Below are positions 36,601 through 47,633 of a stretch of DNA of 64,000 nucleotides, in pieces (position 1 is the first letter of the stretch; each line of letters begins with the position of its first letter). The stretch spans positions 106,800,821 to 106,864,820 of the forward strand of contig NC_091123.1 of the NCBI RefSeq assembly GCF_040183065.1, written 5' to 3'. Source of the stretch: Periplaneta americana. Taxonomy: Eukaryota > Arthropoda > Insecta > Blattodea > Blattidae. The notes below the pieces were generated by a model. The model ran no database searches and was not told the origin of the DNA. It saw only the letters and a program-made list of their open reading frames with translations. Position numbers and translations under genes: made by a program.

Positions 36601-39600
36601 TTCCAGAGTCCAGCCCTTTGGACGAACTTTTTCTCCTGTAAAATTTTTTATCTCTATGTAAATGTTTATATTTAGTTTTTATATATGTGTAATTGTAACG
36701 GTGAAAATATTGTTGATCAAATAATTTTTTATTTATGTAATATTATATAATATAATTGAAAAAAAAATATTCTTCAGCAGAGTCCAATCTTCGAGCTAGA
36801 TTTTTCTCAACAATGTACGGCCTCTTTCGTGATTACCATTTCTCCACAACAGACATCAGATAGTTTGATTACTGATCTTCGTGTTTGAAGACTCTTCAAT
36901 CATGACTCGAATTTGTGGAAAACTTGTTCTTGAATTTTTTATAACTTAATTAACCATGAATTTCTGAGTCACGTGCATTTAGCAATTTTTGCTTGGTTTT
37001 TCTTGCCAGTTATTCCAAATTCCAGGATTTCGAAACTTTTATACAACGTGTTGCACTGCAGAATGTGTTTTATGGACTATTTTACCTATTTTGCTATAGG
37101 AATAGCCTTTCAGAGCCAGCCAAACAATAACTTTTTTTTAAAATTGGAACTGAGCTTCTTACAATGCTCCATTGTACACAATTATGAATGACAGACTAAC
37201 AGCAAATGACATCCACTGAAAGACAGCCCTATGAGCACTGTATGCTTGTTTATTATGCATCTAAACGTAACTACTCCCTCTCCATAGTGTAAGTGTACAA
37301 ACAACAGCATCACATGAATTTTACGAAATATGTAGTTTTAAATTTTTATGTAAGTAACAGGTGTATGTATATTAATTTTATTCATGTCACTGTGTCAGTG
37401 TTTAATTCATCAAAGATAATGAATTTAGTTTTATTAATATATTTGTAATTATAAAGTCATTTCAAAGGTTAGTTTAATAATATATGTGTACGAACAACAC
37501 TGTTAATACTATACATATTTCAATGAGTTTTCCTCAATATTTTTTGGAATTTCAGCCACTTGAACGCAACAGATTTAGTGTCCATGTGACTGTCGTAATT
37601 GTTTTGAGTTCCTTGCGGAAAATACTGAAAAAACTGTTGCTTAAATTGATATGTCTCGTAATGTTCACTAGTTTTGAATAAAATTATAGTCGTTTATGAT
37701 TTTACAGAGATTTGTATTTTTTAATGGCGTCTAGAACCAGTACTATAGTGGGAGGCGGGTAGTAAACTGAAGTCTCACCCAAAGTAGGTCGCACCATAAA
37801 AAACTTTGAGAACCACTGACCTAACCTAACCTAACCTAACCTAACCTAACCTTTAACTCTGAACTTTAATAATAGCCTAGCTGGTTTCATTCTCGTTTTA
37901 TGTAAGCTTACCGGTGCTTAATTCCTTCAGACTGCTTTTACTTTCTAATCCTGGGTATATGTTTATGGTTTAGGAAATTCCAGGACTCAGGTAGACAGTG
38001 TGCCAGTTTCTTATGACGAACTAAATGACCATTTTGCAATGGTACAGTCAATAATCTTGGATATGGTCAACAAACAGCAAACAGTTAACGAATTACAAAA
38101 TGACTCCAATTCCGAATAGAGAAATATTTTACTTCACTTATATCACAGAAACTGAAGTAAGAGCGGCAATAAATCGTATTACTTCTAAAGCTGAAGGTGT
38201 GGATAATATTAGTATAATATTATTGAAGAAAATATTGGACATAATACTGCCGACATTAACACATATATTCAACGCCTCACTCATAACTTCTACCTACCCG
38301 AACCTCTGGAAGAAAGCCTTTACCCGTCCGATCCCCAAAATTAAAACCCCATTATGTGCAAATGATTTCCGTCCAATTAGTATCCTACCTGCTCTATCAA
38401 AAGCTCTGGAACGTATTGTTCACAAACAATTAATGAACTATCTAACCGAACCTGCCTTACTGGACGAATAGCAATCTGGGTTCAGAAATACACATAGTAC
38501 GACTACAGCACTACTAAAAGTGAATGAGAATATACGTGAAGCCACGGATGAACGAAAATTAACATTACTTGACTTCAGTAAGGCATTTGATACAGTTGAC
38601 ACGGACCTTCTATTATATAAATTAAGTTCTGTTACTTGGTTTGAATCCTACCTTCGCGAACGTCAACAATGTGTCATTGCATGCGATTATTCTTCAAAAT
38701 GGTGTGTCGTGAAAAATTGGAATTCAACAAGGATCAGTTCTCGGACTTTTACTCTTCGTGCTCTATATTAATGACGTGACTAATATGATAAAACACTGCA
38801 GATACCATATGTATGCTGACGACTTGCAAATTTATTTGCATTTCCACCCTGACGAGACTAGTGACGCAGTAAGCAAAATAAACGAAGACTTGAATTCGAT
38901 TTCACTGTGGGCACACAAATTTGGATTAAGGTTAAATCCAGAGAAATCGCAAGCAATCGTAAAGGGACATAATCGTCTACAAAGCACTCTTGATTGCAGT
39001 AGTACTATACCACATATAATATTGAATGGGATTATTGTTAAATACAGTGAAACAGTTAAAAATCTTGGCATTTTTAAGGATAGCGATCTAAATTGGAACA
39101 CTCAAGTAACACACATTTGCAAAAAAATATTTTCTCAACTTCACTCCTTGTTCCATATGAAAGAATCTCTACCACTTAGTCTAAAAAAGAATCTTATTCA
39201 GACGCTTGTAATGCCCCATTTTGATTATTGCGATTCCTTGCTAACTAATGTAAGTTCACTCTTAGCTGAGAGACTACAATGTGTTCATAATGTGTGCATA
39301 CGATTCATCTGCAATATTCGTAAATTTGACCATAATAACACCTTCCCTCCAGTTACTTTCATGAGTGCGTCTGAAGGAATGAAGAACAATACATTCACTG
39401 TCTCTTCTTTTTAGAATCATGCATATTTCTACTCCGAATTACCTGTTATCACGCTTTCAATTTCTTACAACTCTTCGAAACCGACATCAAGCACTTCTTT
39501 CTATCCCTCATCATAGACATCTTTATACTCATCTTCCTATACTGTAGAAATACCTCGCCTCTAGAATTCATTACCTAATGACATCAGGGACTGCCGGACT

Positions 39601-42600
39601 TTATCACAATTCAAAATTAAATTGGAAAATTTTGTCTTAGTTAATGTTTTTAGGTATTGCTAGAAGTATTGATTTGTGGTTTTTGTCTTTTTCTTTTTTA
39701 ATCTAGATTAAAATTGCAAGTTTCTTGTTTATGTTAGTTAATTAGTTAGGATACAATTAATTATGATGCTTAATCACTCATTTAAAGTTTGTGTGACTGC
39801 AACCTGTGTATATTTTAGTGTGGCTTTACTTTGTTTATAGTGTTTTTTTTCCTCTCTCTTTATTTTTGAGTAGCTTTATTTTGTATACAGTGCATTTTTT
39901 CTGTTTATTTCTATTATTGTATTTGTATTCCTGGTATTGTGGAAGAGAAGGCCTGATGGCCTTAACTAAACCAGAATAAATAAATAAATAATAAATAAAA
40001 AAAAAATAAAAAAAAATAAATGTTTTGCCTCGATCGCTGTCATTATCGTAATCCATAAGATCTGACACTGAGGCAGAGAGAGAACAGTTTCCTTAGGGGA
40101 GGGGGGGGGGCAAAGCAAAATCATAGAATCCCCATATAACGGGATTATGAGGGACACCATTTACCTCCTTCTCTTTTTATAGCTTAACCTTGGTACCAGT
40201 GGTGGTCGGTTCATTGAAGCGAGGGAAGCTGAGCTTCTCTCCTCTTCCCCCCTCACCATGCACGATTATGTGCACAATAGTATAATAATTGTAATCTATT
40301 AAAAACTGCAAAAGAGTCTGTTGTTGAACGATTATGCTTTTGCGCTCGTTCAGTCGCGCCTGATCCGCCGGAAATGAAGTGTGCTGCTTCTGCCTTCATC
40401 CCAGCGTAGCCGGCGCATACCCTGCCCGCCCGCCTGCCTGCCGGCTGCCGCGCTTGCACATTTGAGTGACAGTTGTAGCGCTACTATGCAGTGAAGCTAC
40501 GTCAGGTTGAGATTCCGTATGATTCCGAGAGAAAGTTAAATATTGTGTATTTTTATGTGTTTCTTCCTAATTGGTGTGGGTTATTGAGTTGTGCAGTATG
40601 TTATTATGAATTGTAGATTGAATTACAGAGTATATATTCCACTGATATTACTGTTATTTTGTTTTAAGGCCAAATAGCCTTCCATAATGAATTATTCGCC
40701 TAGCACCTCAACTGCAAGCGATATGCGTGAAGCTATTCCTAACACGGGTTCTGTTCTCCATGAACATCCTTCGGAAACCTCCGGCGGTAGTCGTTATGTG
40801 GCTGATGACGTAAGTGTCTCTGCTGTTTCTTCAGCGAGTTCAAGTGCATGTTGCATTATTGATAGCTTAAGAAAAGTGTCGTTCGGATCACATAATTTTG
40901 AAGATAAGAAACTAATAATTACAAATGGTAGGTCTATGCCGAAAATTGATGATTTGAAGACAAAGACGAAATCATGTTTCAAACATTTTAGAGCAGATGT
41001 TTATTATGATAAATTTAAATGGCTCACTGCATGTGCAGATTCAAAGAAATTGTATTGCTGGCCGTGTTTAATATTTAATACAGACAAAAACGTTTGGAAC
41101 TTCCAGGGATTTTCGGACATAAGCAATTTCCATAGATCTGCACATCGCCATGAGATAACCCAAAGTCATTTTATTTCTATGACGAAACTTAAAACATTTG
41201 GGTTAACAAGAATTGATTTACAGATAGACGATCAATTGAGAGCTGACGTTTTAAGACACAATGCATTAGTGAAGCATAACAGAGAAATTCTTGCATGCCT
41301 AATTACTGTAACATGCTTCTTAGGAAAGAACGAATTGTCATTTAGGGCCCAAGTTGAATCAAAAGAATCGTGTAATAGAGGGAATTATGTTGATTGTTTG
41401 AATCTACTAAGTGAATATGATGAAAAATTGGCGCAACATATGAAAACCTCTACTTTTACAGGACTGTCCAAACACACACAAAATGATTTGATAGATGCGA
41501 TTGGGGAAGTTTTAATTTAACACATTAAATCAGAAATTAAAAGTTCTCCTTTCATAGCAATTATGCTGGACGAATCTACAGATATTGTATGCAAATCAGA
41601 ACTAAGTACAGCTGTGCGCTATGTGACAGAAAGTGGTAAAATCCAAGGAAGATTTTTAGGATTTACCGACATCAGTGCAGACAGAACAGCAGAAGGGCTT
41701 GCTAAGATAATTTTCAAATGTATTGATGAATATAATATCGGCAGTAAACTAATAGGGCAAACATATGATGGAGCAGCAGTTTTTGCAGGACATGTTAGGG
41801 GGCTACAAGCAAAAGTAAAAGAAAAATATCCAGAGGCAAAGTTCGTGCACTGTTACGCCCATAGATTAAATCTTGTATTGTCGCAGGCATTGTGTGCAAT
41901 CAAGGTTTGCAAAATATTTTTTCAAACGATCTCAGGATTTTCATCCTTCTTTTCTAAGTCAAGTAGAAGGACCAATGCCTTGGATGAAGAAGTAAAGAAA
42001 AGATTCCCAAAGGTAGCCCCAACCAGATGGAATTACAATTCTCGACTAGTTCATACCATATATGACGACAAGGAGGCCCTTAAAGATTTCTTCACTTACA
42101 TTCGAGAAAATCCTGATAATTGGGATCAAGAAACATTCAATGCCGCTCGCGGATTTATGTCAGAACTAAATGATTTCAACTGTAATGCTATTAGTATTTG
42201 CACGATTATTTCCATTGACAGACACATTATTCAACATTCTGCAGAAGAAATCCTTAGATATTGCTTACTGCTCATCAAAGGTGCAGCAAATAAAGGAATT
42301 AGTGAGAAATCAGAGAGATAAATTCAACGCACTTTGGGAACAAATTGAATCGAATGAAGAGCCACTCAAAAAAAGAGCCCGCTCGTCTGCAACTGAAAAT
42401 GATCGCGACGTTTATAGACGCCTCTACTATGAAATTATTGATAATATTTCTGAACAAATGGAAAGTCGTTTTCTGGACCTAGAAGCATTATCTTTTTTTG
42501 AGCTCTTGGATGTAAGCAAACAGATCACTCATCGCCAAATGTTTCCTGAAAGAGCTTTCACTAGTTTGAAAGATGCCTATCCTAGGCATTTTGAGTTTTC

Positions 42601-44658
42601 TCGCTTAAGAAGTGAACTGACTGCAATATTTAATATAGACGATTATGCAACCAAATCTGTCGGTGATCTCTTGAAATTTTTGAAGCAATTCCAATTAGAT
42701 AGTGATACATTCCCGGAAGTTTATAAACTGTGCACACTTATTTCAACGTTTCCTGCAACTAGTGCTTCTGTAGAGAGATCATTTTCGGCAATGAAAAGGA
42801 TCAAAACATACTGCAGGAATACTCAGGGGCAGGTACGACTGTCGATTGAAAAGGAGCTTCTGGTGTCCTTGAAACAGACTTCAAACTTCATTGACAATGT
42901 AATAGGCATTTTTGCCAGGAAAGGAAGGAGAATGGACCTTATATACAAATAAGCAATAGAGGTGAGGTTTTTATTTGCTAGCATGAAAATAATGTTGTAA
43001 ATTGTTCTATTAATGAATTTCTGCTCATAATTATAAAGTAAAAACGCATTTTGTTATTTACTCGTATTTTGACAGTATTCGAAAGATGTGAAGCAATTTA
43101 CTCATCGCTTGTCCGATAAAATTGTCTCATTTTGATACCTGTGATGATGTTCTTCTCAACACTGTAAATTATTGAATTAAGGTGCTACCCCAACATTTGT
43201 TTAAAGCAGTGGTTTCCAAAATTTTTGAAGCCGCGATCCACTTTTGGGCGAGATTTCAATTTGCGATCCTCGTACCCTCACTACAGTACCAGTTCTTGAC
43301 TCCATTTCAAAAATAGAAATCCCTGTAAAATTTGAACAACTGTAAGCAACATTTTCTTGCGTATTTTCCGAATCAACTCAAAACAATCACGACAGCCACG
43401 GATGGATACTAAATCCGTTGCGTTCAACTGGCTGAAATTCTAAAAAAAAAAAAAAAATATGTAGAATAAATATGATGGGATGTTGAAACTATAGCCTTTT
43501 TCGCAGAGCTTGACTAGTTTTGCATGAAAATAATATCTCGAGCTTGCAAAAGAAGCTCTTATATTTTTTATAACATTTGCAACACCTCATAATTCATGGC
43601 AATTAAGTTTCTCGTCTATGATTGTCATCAAAACAAAAGCGAGAAACCTCAAATTTGAAAATGATATCACTGTGTGTATATCCAATACATAGTCCAGATT
43701 TGAGAGGCTACGTTCTGAAAAACAGGCACAGTTATCAAATTAATTATTTTTACTTTATTATTGCTGAGACTTTTTTAAATTTTTATATTCAAAGTTGTTT
43801 AGGTTTATAAATGCAAAATAATTGTATGTTAATAAGGCGTTCTTTTTATTTTGTAAATCATCTCACGAGCCCCATCACTCTTTACACGACCTCCACTTTG
43901 GGAACCACTGGTGTGGAGGTCACCTTCTGTTTCTTAAAACAATGCTTTCTTAATAGCTTCCCTAGGTTCCACAGTCACCGACCGCCACTGCTTGGTACAG
44001 TATATCGGAATATGATCATTTAATAAAGGTATTTTCGGGGGCATGTTTCTTACAGTGTTACATCTATATCTGCTATGTTTCGGATCGAATTGTATAGGGT
44101 TTGAGCTATATACACCTACTACAAATTATAACAGGGCATAATTTCAAATAATCTCTCTCTTTCTCTCTCTCGTACAGAAACACATATACAGCAATAAAAC
44201 TATGTAACAGAAACTTTTTTATATTAGGCTTTCATGAAGATGTATGAAACGTAAACTCTAATTAGCCTATTTTATTTAATCTCGTCTTTAAGTTTACAAT
44301 TATACCGGGATCACTTTTGTTTTTTCTGCATTGTTGTGCAGTATGTTATTCATATTTCTTCTGAATTCAATATTTTCTAACGTTAAAAAAAAAAGTTCAG
44401 AAAAGTTTGGGGGGCAGTGTCCCCCATAATTCCGCCTATGTCTAACAGTAAAGATCCGAGTCTAGTATGTACAGTCAAGAAACTTGAGTTTATGAGGGTA
44501 CTAGGAACAATAGACTGTGCAGATACTATTTCGCATTGTCTGTAATGAGGCGATAGTAGCGATGCATTGAGCTTCGTAACTGTATATAGGCCTAGGCCTA
44601 CTAGAGTGTGGTAAAGATCTTGGGTTGTTTTGTGATCTTTTATCAAATGTTTTCCTAC

Positions 44659-44710
<52 letters not shown>

Positions 44711-44938
44711 TAGTATATTATCTGGTTCGATTGGCAGCGACAATAATCAAAATAAACTTGTTGGGTCGTTGGTTAAATACAGGGAACCAATAAAAGTGAA
44801 TAGGCTAATAAAATGAATGAAACACATCTTACCACAGTCTGTAACTGGTGTGCCAATTACAGCTGAAAACAAAGACGCACATATTAGAATGACGACACCC
44901 ATGATGTATCTGTAGCTACAAAACTGGTGTGAATACAT
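27612..44938 (-). CDS. NPC2-like sterol/lipid-binding protein gene (4 exons)
   Basis: Four minus-strand coding exons join with consistent phases: 44938-44833, 31162-31049, 29983-29808 and 27695-27612. All introns are GT-AG. The product is 159 aa from the first ATG or 147 aa from the second (44902). The shorter form begins with a signal peptide, [17 protein letters not shown], and continues TPVTDCG, the usual mature N-terminus of NPC2 proteins. Six cysteines at 23, 38, 45, 91, 98 and 139 (147-aa numbering) match the three disulfides of the ML/NPC2 fold, and N-F-T and N-V-T are glycosylation sites. Other family marks are GVPIPW, TCPL and KWEL. The protein should be secreted or lysosomal and bind sterols or other hydrophobic ligands; insects have many paralogues, so I give no specific symbol. 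Introns of 13.7, 1.1 and 2.1 kb are full of transposons. Divergent from SEC61G. Confidence 0.92.
28062..28345 (+). pseudogene. Tc1-like transposase N-terminal fragment
   Basis: The 77-aa frame contains [16 protein letters not shown] and [10 protein letters not shown], a Tc1-type helix-turn-helix, before stop codons. Possible left end near 27825 (gaggtgcaaaaaaagtgaaa); no matching right end was found. Lies in NPC2-like intron 3. Confidence 0.65.
28647..29525 (+). mobile_element. Mariner element, 3'-truncated
   Basis: Begins TTAGGTTGGTGCATAAGTTC after TA (28645-28646), the typical end of a large animal mariner group. The frame 28829-29077 reads [20 protein letters not shown], then [14 protein letters not shown]. 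After stops, [14 protein letters not shown], with the second-Asp position changed to Asn, and MLCIWWKWK follow near 29275-29425. The third catalytic region and the right end are missing. In NPC2-like intron 3, antisense to the gene. Confidence 0.8.
29808..29983 (-). CDS. NPC2-like exon 3
   Basis: 176 bp. Acceptor atggttttcag, donor GTAGGT. Reads [26 protein letters not shown] and [14 protein letters not shown]. Carries cysteines four and five. The acceptor lies only 22 bp from the end of a mariner element (30006). Confidence 0.93.
30006..30819 (-). mobile_element. Mariner-like element with ~150-bp inverted ends
   Basis: Left CAGAGTGATTCAGGACATCT and right AGGTCCTGAATCACTCTG are parts of inverted repeats about 150 bp long (30006-30155 and 30670-30819). 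The flanks are TA (30004-30005, 30820-30821). Minus frame 30591-30343 reads [10 protein letters not shown], and later a run of Phe then LGHVK: the IS630-type segment P.D..L.FFLWGHVK expanded by a 27-base homopolymer at 30360-30386. The remaining transposase is missing. It fills most of NPC2-like intron 2. Confidence 0.82.
31049..31162 (-). CDS. NPC2-like exon 2
   Basis: 114 bp. Acceptor ttattatttcag, donor GTAAGT. Reads [15 protein letters not shown], then a segment with SVCPL and LEIIFTT. Carries the second and third cysteines and both N-glycosylation sequons. Confidence 0.92.
31615..32170 (-). pseudogene. LINE (RTE-like, family L1) copy
   Basis: Same 3' sequence as the other L1 copies (agcctgccatcggtcc, tatcctgagcaa). 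Minus frame 32401-31883 includes [19 protein letters not shown] and VLRKMFA, with a short internal duplication of the LRKMFANK segment. Truncated at about 32170. Lies in NPC2-like intron 1. Confidence 0.75.
32609..33050 (+). pseudogene. Mariner 5' fragment
   Basis: After TA, cgaggtgcgtccataaag resembles a mariner end. The following sequence reads [19 protein letters not shown], then after a frameshift [32 protein letters not shown], and [18 protein letters not shown] before a stop. This is the N-terminal DNA-binding half; the catalytic half was lost where a LINE begins (33067). Confidence 0.7.
33727..33860 (+). repeat. Dispersed repeat family F, copy 2
   Basis: Shares ggatgatcgtccacctctgc, cagtcagatggttggtc and gcccttcgtgggc with the inverse copy at 6339. 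Ends at an attattatta run, a probable tail. Confidence 0.6.
34154..34241. repeat. 88-bp snap-back palindrome
   Basis: cttcggaatatgtattatat at 34154 is inverted at 34222-34241. The stem is about 36 bp with two mismatches around a loop of about 16 bases. Inserted in LINE sequence. Confidence 0.9.
35530..36270 (-). pseudogene. Tc1-like transposase
   Basis: Minus frame 35908-35693 reads [37 protein letters not shown] and [12 protein letters not shown], the region around the second catalytic Asp (QDND..HT). [16 protein letters not shown], with the terminal Asp and Glu, follows near 35665-35610. Upstream fragments [15 protein letters not shown] (near 35985-35945) precede it. Stops interrupt all frames. 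Lies in NPC2-like intron 1. Confidence 0.78.
36374..36661 (+). pseudogene. LINE polymerase C-terminal fragment (L8)
   Basis: A 95-codon open frame contains [20 protein letters not shown] and [27 protein letters not shown] and IQRGNA.S.LG are a recurring ending of polymerase ORFs in several invertebrate LINEs. Nothing in the preceding bases extends it; it abuts Tc1-like sequence. No AATAAA-type tail is obvious. Confidence 0.6.
36662..37718. other. Unassigned intronic sequence
   Basis: No exon or element recognised. It may be the interior of the hAT element whose right end is at 37818. Confidence 0.35.
37719..37818. mobile_element. hAT right end
   Basis: The last 100 bp read inward like the end of the 43207-43910 element: ggtcgcacc and tcacccaaagta blocks, then aaactttgagaaccactg. 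No left end was found, so this is a truncated copy or one too diverged to pair. Confidence 0.65.
37820..37851. repeat. Interstitial telomeric repeat (CCTAA)6
   Basis: Six perfect units of CCTAA (TTAGG on the other strand), the standard insect telomere repeat, one base after a hAT end and followed by unique sequence. Confidence 0.95.
37980..39990 (+). pseudogene. LINE (Jockey/CR1-like, family L2) copy
   Basis: The reading shifts through frames 38100-38471, 38520-38771 and 38758-39414. It gives [56 protein letters not shown], a degraded QGS.L region, [14 protein letters not shown] (catalytic YADD), [14 protein letters not shown] and [13 protein letters not shown]. At least one in-frame stop (38469) and two frameshifts are present. 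The 3' UTR ends gaaggcctgatggcctta and a long A/T-rich tail near 39990, equivalent to 16314-16390 and 63541-63600. In NPC2-like intron 1. Confidence 0.85.
40687..42952 (+). pseudogene. hAT transposase (ZMYM1-like), one stop and one frameshift
   Basis: Codons 1-277 (40687-41520) hold a TTF/ZMYM-type zinc-binding region with LYCWPCLIF and [17 protein letters not shown] single TAA (41518) then interrupts, and the same frame continues with IMLDESTDI (first catalytic Asp), [17 protein letters not shown] (second), [12 protein letters not shown] and [12 protein letters not shown] one-base shift near 42175-42195 moves to the next frame, which runs to 42952 and ends with [17 protein letters not shown], the hAT dimerisation domain with the catalytic Glu. 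About 755 codons in all, the usual size. Only two lesions imply a recent loss of activity. Confidence 0.9.
43207..43910. mobile_element. Non-autonomous hAT, nested
   Basis: Ends CAGTGGTTTCCAAAAT (43207) and CACTTTGGGAACCACTG (to 43910). The flanking 8-mers gtttaaag and gtgtggag agree at only five positions, so the duplication is decayed or the end has shifted. It lies in the 3' part of the larger hAT and is related to the end at 37818. Confidence 0.65.
44656..44708. repeat. (AAT)n microsatellite
   Basis: About 17 trinucleotide units, just inside NPC2-like intron 1, about 125 bp from the exon 1 donor. Confidence 0.95.
44833..44938 (-). CDS. NPC2-like exon 1 (signal peptide)
   Basis: Encodes [12 protein letters not shown] before a second Met and the hydrophobic signal core, ending TDC plus one base. 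Donor is GTAAGA at 44832 downward. The second Met (44902) gives a typical short signal peptide and is the likelier start. A possible acceptor (tttccag on the minus strand near 44955) suggests a further 5' UTR exon upstream. Confidence 0.88.
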
Positions 44939-46405
44939 CCTGATTTTTCTTTTCCTGGAAAATGATATATTAAGAGATTAAAAAATTTGTATGTTCAACA
45001 CGTCAAATACAGAACTTGATCACAGCACTACCGATATTACAAAACTGTCCTTAATATGAGAGGTCTTTAGATTATAGTAACAAGATATCAATTTGGAAAA
45101 TGACCTTTTATCACTTGGACTCTTGATGTTTTCTTTGGATAATGACTTGGCTCAATTAATATAGCTTTACAACAGTTCACTCTGTTGACTTATGTAGCTC
45201 ATGTGACATAAAGGAAAATGATAAGATACAGTAATGTAAACGTAGCATTTCTATTTACTGCGGTCTGCTTTCTTCTGTGGCTTCCGTATTCCGTTCAAAA
45301 TTCTTGCACATATCACGAGTTCACGACTCAGGGCTCTCGAAATCGATTATATTGGTTAAATGACAAGTACTAGCTAATAGATGGTAGTACCGACTACAGT
45401 GATAGTGAAGTACCTTGAGAATGCCACAAGAGTTCGTTAGTTTCGTTACACGTAAGTCCAAATCTTGAACTGGAAGAGGAAGTGACGCACAAAGTGATGA
45501 AGTATATGTAGTTGGCAATATTGGTGATGACGTTTCGTGATCTTGAAATCTCTCAAAATTTTAGTCCTTATTGGTCCGTATCATAAGCGAACGTGTTGGA
45601 GGGTTGTAAACTTGTATTTGTGAATTGTCTGGTAAGCATATTGCTGTTAATTTCAAGTACTTAATTTAATAAAAGAGTAATTAAACATTTAATGAATACT
45701 CTGAAATTTAATTTAAAGATGTGTTTACTGTTATGTTATTGTTTTAGGCTACATTTTATATCCTATATACAGTTGTACAGTTAATGATCAGTATGAACTT
45801 CAGTCCTAATTTTACAATTTTTAAGAGTATTGAGAATTAAGCAATTATTTTGTAGGCATTTTGCGGAAATCGGCACAGATTTGTGAAGAATAGTGTAGAT
45901 TAATTAGTCAACAACTTTGAACAAAAATGACTTAGTTTGTGACTGTAAGAAATTGGTGAAGGACATTGATTAGTCTATATATATACAACCTAATGTATTA
46001 GTTTAATATAGGCTAACTGTAGTAAACTTAAATTGGATAATTACGTGGTTCTTGTGGATGAAAATGTGATAGTAACTCTCAGTGAGTACACTGATAGAGG
46101 TTAGTGACCTAAATAGATTGGAAGGTGAGTGAAAGTATGTAGTGTTAGAAAAAATGGGTTATCCATATAAGTTTGGTAGGTACATAGCTTTGATCGTGTA
46201 GCGAGCTTGTAATAAATTCATGAGGAACATTTTTGCTTTGAGTGTCAAAGCATGATTCCTCCATGGAACACTTATACATGCCATGGGCAGTAGTGATAGA
46301 GAGAGAGTCGCCCGCTATCACATTCCACTTCTACTAGGTGGCTCCCGACATGGCATATGGTAGGGAGGACAACATTTGCAAACGAAATGATACTAAACAT
46401 AAGGG
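44939..46405. promoter_or_regulatory. Upstream region of the NPC2-like gene
   Basis: The promoter and any 5' UTR exon of the NPC2-like gene should lie here, between its first coding exon and the 46.4-kb transposon. I could not pick out a TATA box or initiator with confidence. Nothing else is recognised. Confidence 0.35.
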
Positions 46406-47299
46406 ATGTTACCACAGTATAATACATACAATCGCGCAACTCATACATATAAAGCCAACATTTGACACTGGCGTGACAGTAGTGCTCCAGCGAAAGGCAA
46501 GTTAAATGTGTGTAGAGTATATAACGCAGCAGAGAAATGGTACTCTGTAGTTTATTTTATATTTTTATGCCATATGTATATGGTTCTTATTAATTTTATT
46601 TTTGAAACCTACAAGACTTTTACACCCAGTAATGGGGATGCCAAGTATTGTAGCTAGGTGTAACATATCACAGAAGTTTCTTGCTTTCAGCATCCATTAA
46701 CATATGTCTACACTTTTCACAATGAAGTGATCACAATGTGATATTTATTGTAGGCTTACAAATAAAATTAATCGAAACTTTTGTTCATTAAATCTAATCT
46801 TCTGAAACTTATCTGTATTTTCTACTCCTGAAAGAAAAAAAAATACAATATGTAAGGTGGACAAGTAGACCTAAAGGCAAATAATCTGTATACTTTAAAA
46901 ATAATAATACACCGATTGTACGTCTTTTTCACATGTATTTAAATTATTCTTTGGGCAATTCCATGAAAATGTCGACCTACACCTAAAAAATAAATCTCTC
47001 TGCAGAGCTCAAATTCCTTTATTGAGTGTTATATTGGAGTCTAGAGTTCATGAAACTGTAAATAGTTCATAAACAGAAAGCAGTTATTAAGTTGATAGGA
47101 GTGGAGGAATGAAAATGGCTGCCAGTGTAATATGTACTGACAGTAATTTCATCTTGTAGATCAAATAACTCCATTTTATTTGTGTAAGAATATCGGTCTT
47201 AAGTATCCACAGGGTATGAGAAATAAATCCATTGCATCAATATCCATGTAAAGTAAGAGATATCAGAAACAGATTCACTTAAAAACAGTGTGATTGTAT

Positions 47300-47487
47300 G
47301 GGTGATTCTGTTACATTTTTTTATATTTGTTATTGTACAGGTTCCGTTTTTGCGAGTTGAAATCTCCAAATTTGTCTACAAAACTAAGTTTTCTAACTGA
47401 ACACTACTGTAAATTTAAAGTAGACAATTTAATGACCACTTAAACAATAAAGCTTGGTAACAGAATCACCTTGTAACGGAATCACCA
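47300..47487. repeat. Subterminal motif cluster, left
   Basis: ggtgattctgttac at 47301-47314, inverted gtaacagaatcacc at 47457-47470, and inverted gtaacggaatcacc at 47473-47486; a partial copy follows near 47490. Placed on one side of the element's gene. Confidence 0.8.
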
Positions 47488-47633
47488 TAAAGGAATCATC
47501 TTATTAGTAACAAGCCATATTGATGCAAAATAATACATGTAGCTCTATTAGCAATCATCATTACAATGAATTTTGGGACCTAGCACTATCTGATAAGAGT
47601 AGTGACGTTCCTTAATTTATTTTTGCAGGCTAT

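Larger units (their letters stand above)
40197..43990 (+). mobile_element. hAT transposon with nearly intact transposase
   Basis: The ends CAGTGGTGGTCGGT (40197) and ACCGACCGCCACTG (to 43990) are inverted. gggaagct blocks further in are also shared. The target duplication cttggtac is perfect at 40189-40196 and 43991-43998. It contains the ZMYM1-like transposase (40687-42952) and a nested 704-bp hAT derivative (43207-43910). Sits in NPC2-like intron 1, opposite to the gene. Confidence 0.92.

Noticed and set aside
37820..37851. Chromosome end
   Set aside because: Only six units with unique and genic sequence on both sides, so it is interstitial.
40020..40110. G-rich run (gggggggggg) as a regulatory quadruplex
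   Set aside because: A single homopolymer run without further G tracts nearby; more likely a simple repeat.
44501..44793. Poly-Tyr and poly-Asn frames on both strands
   Set aside because: Translations of the (AAT)n microsatellite.
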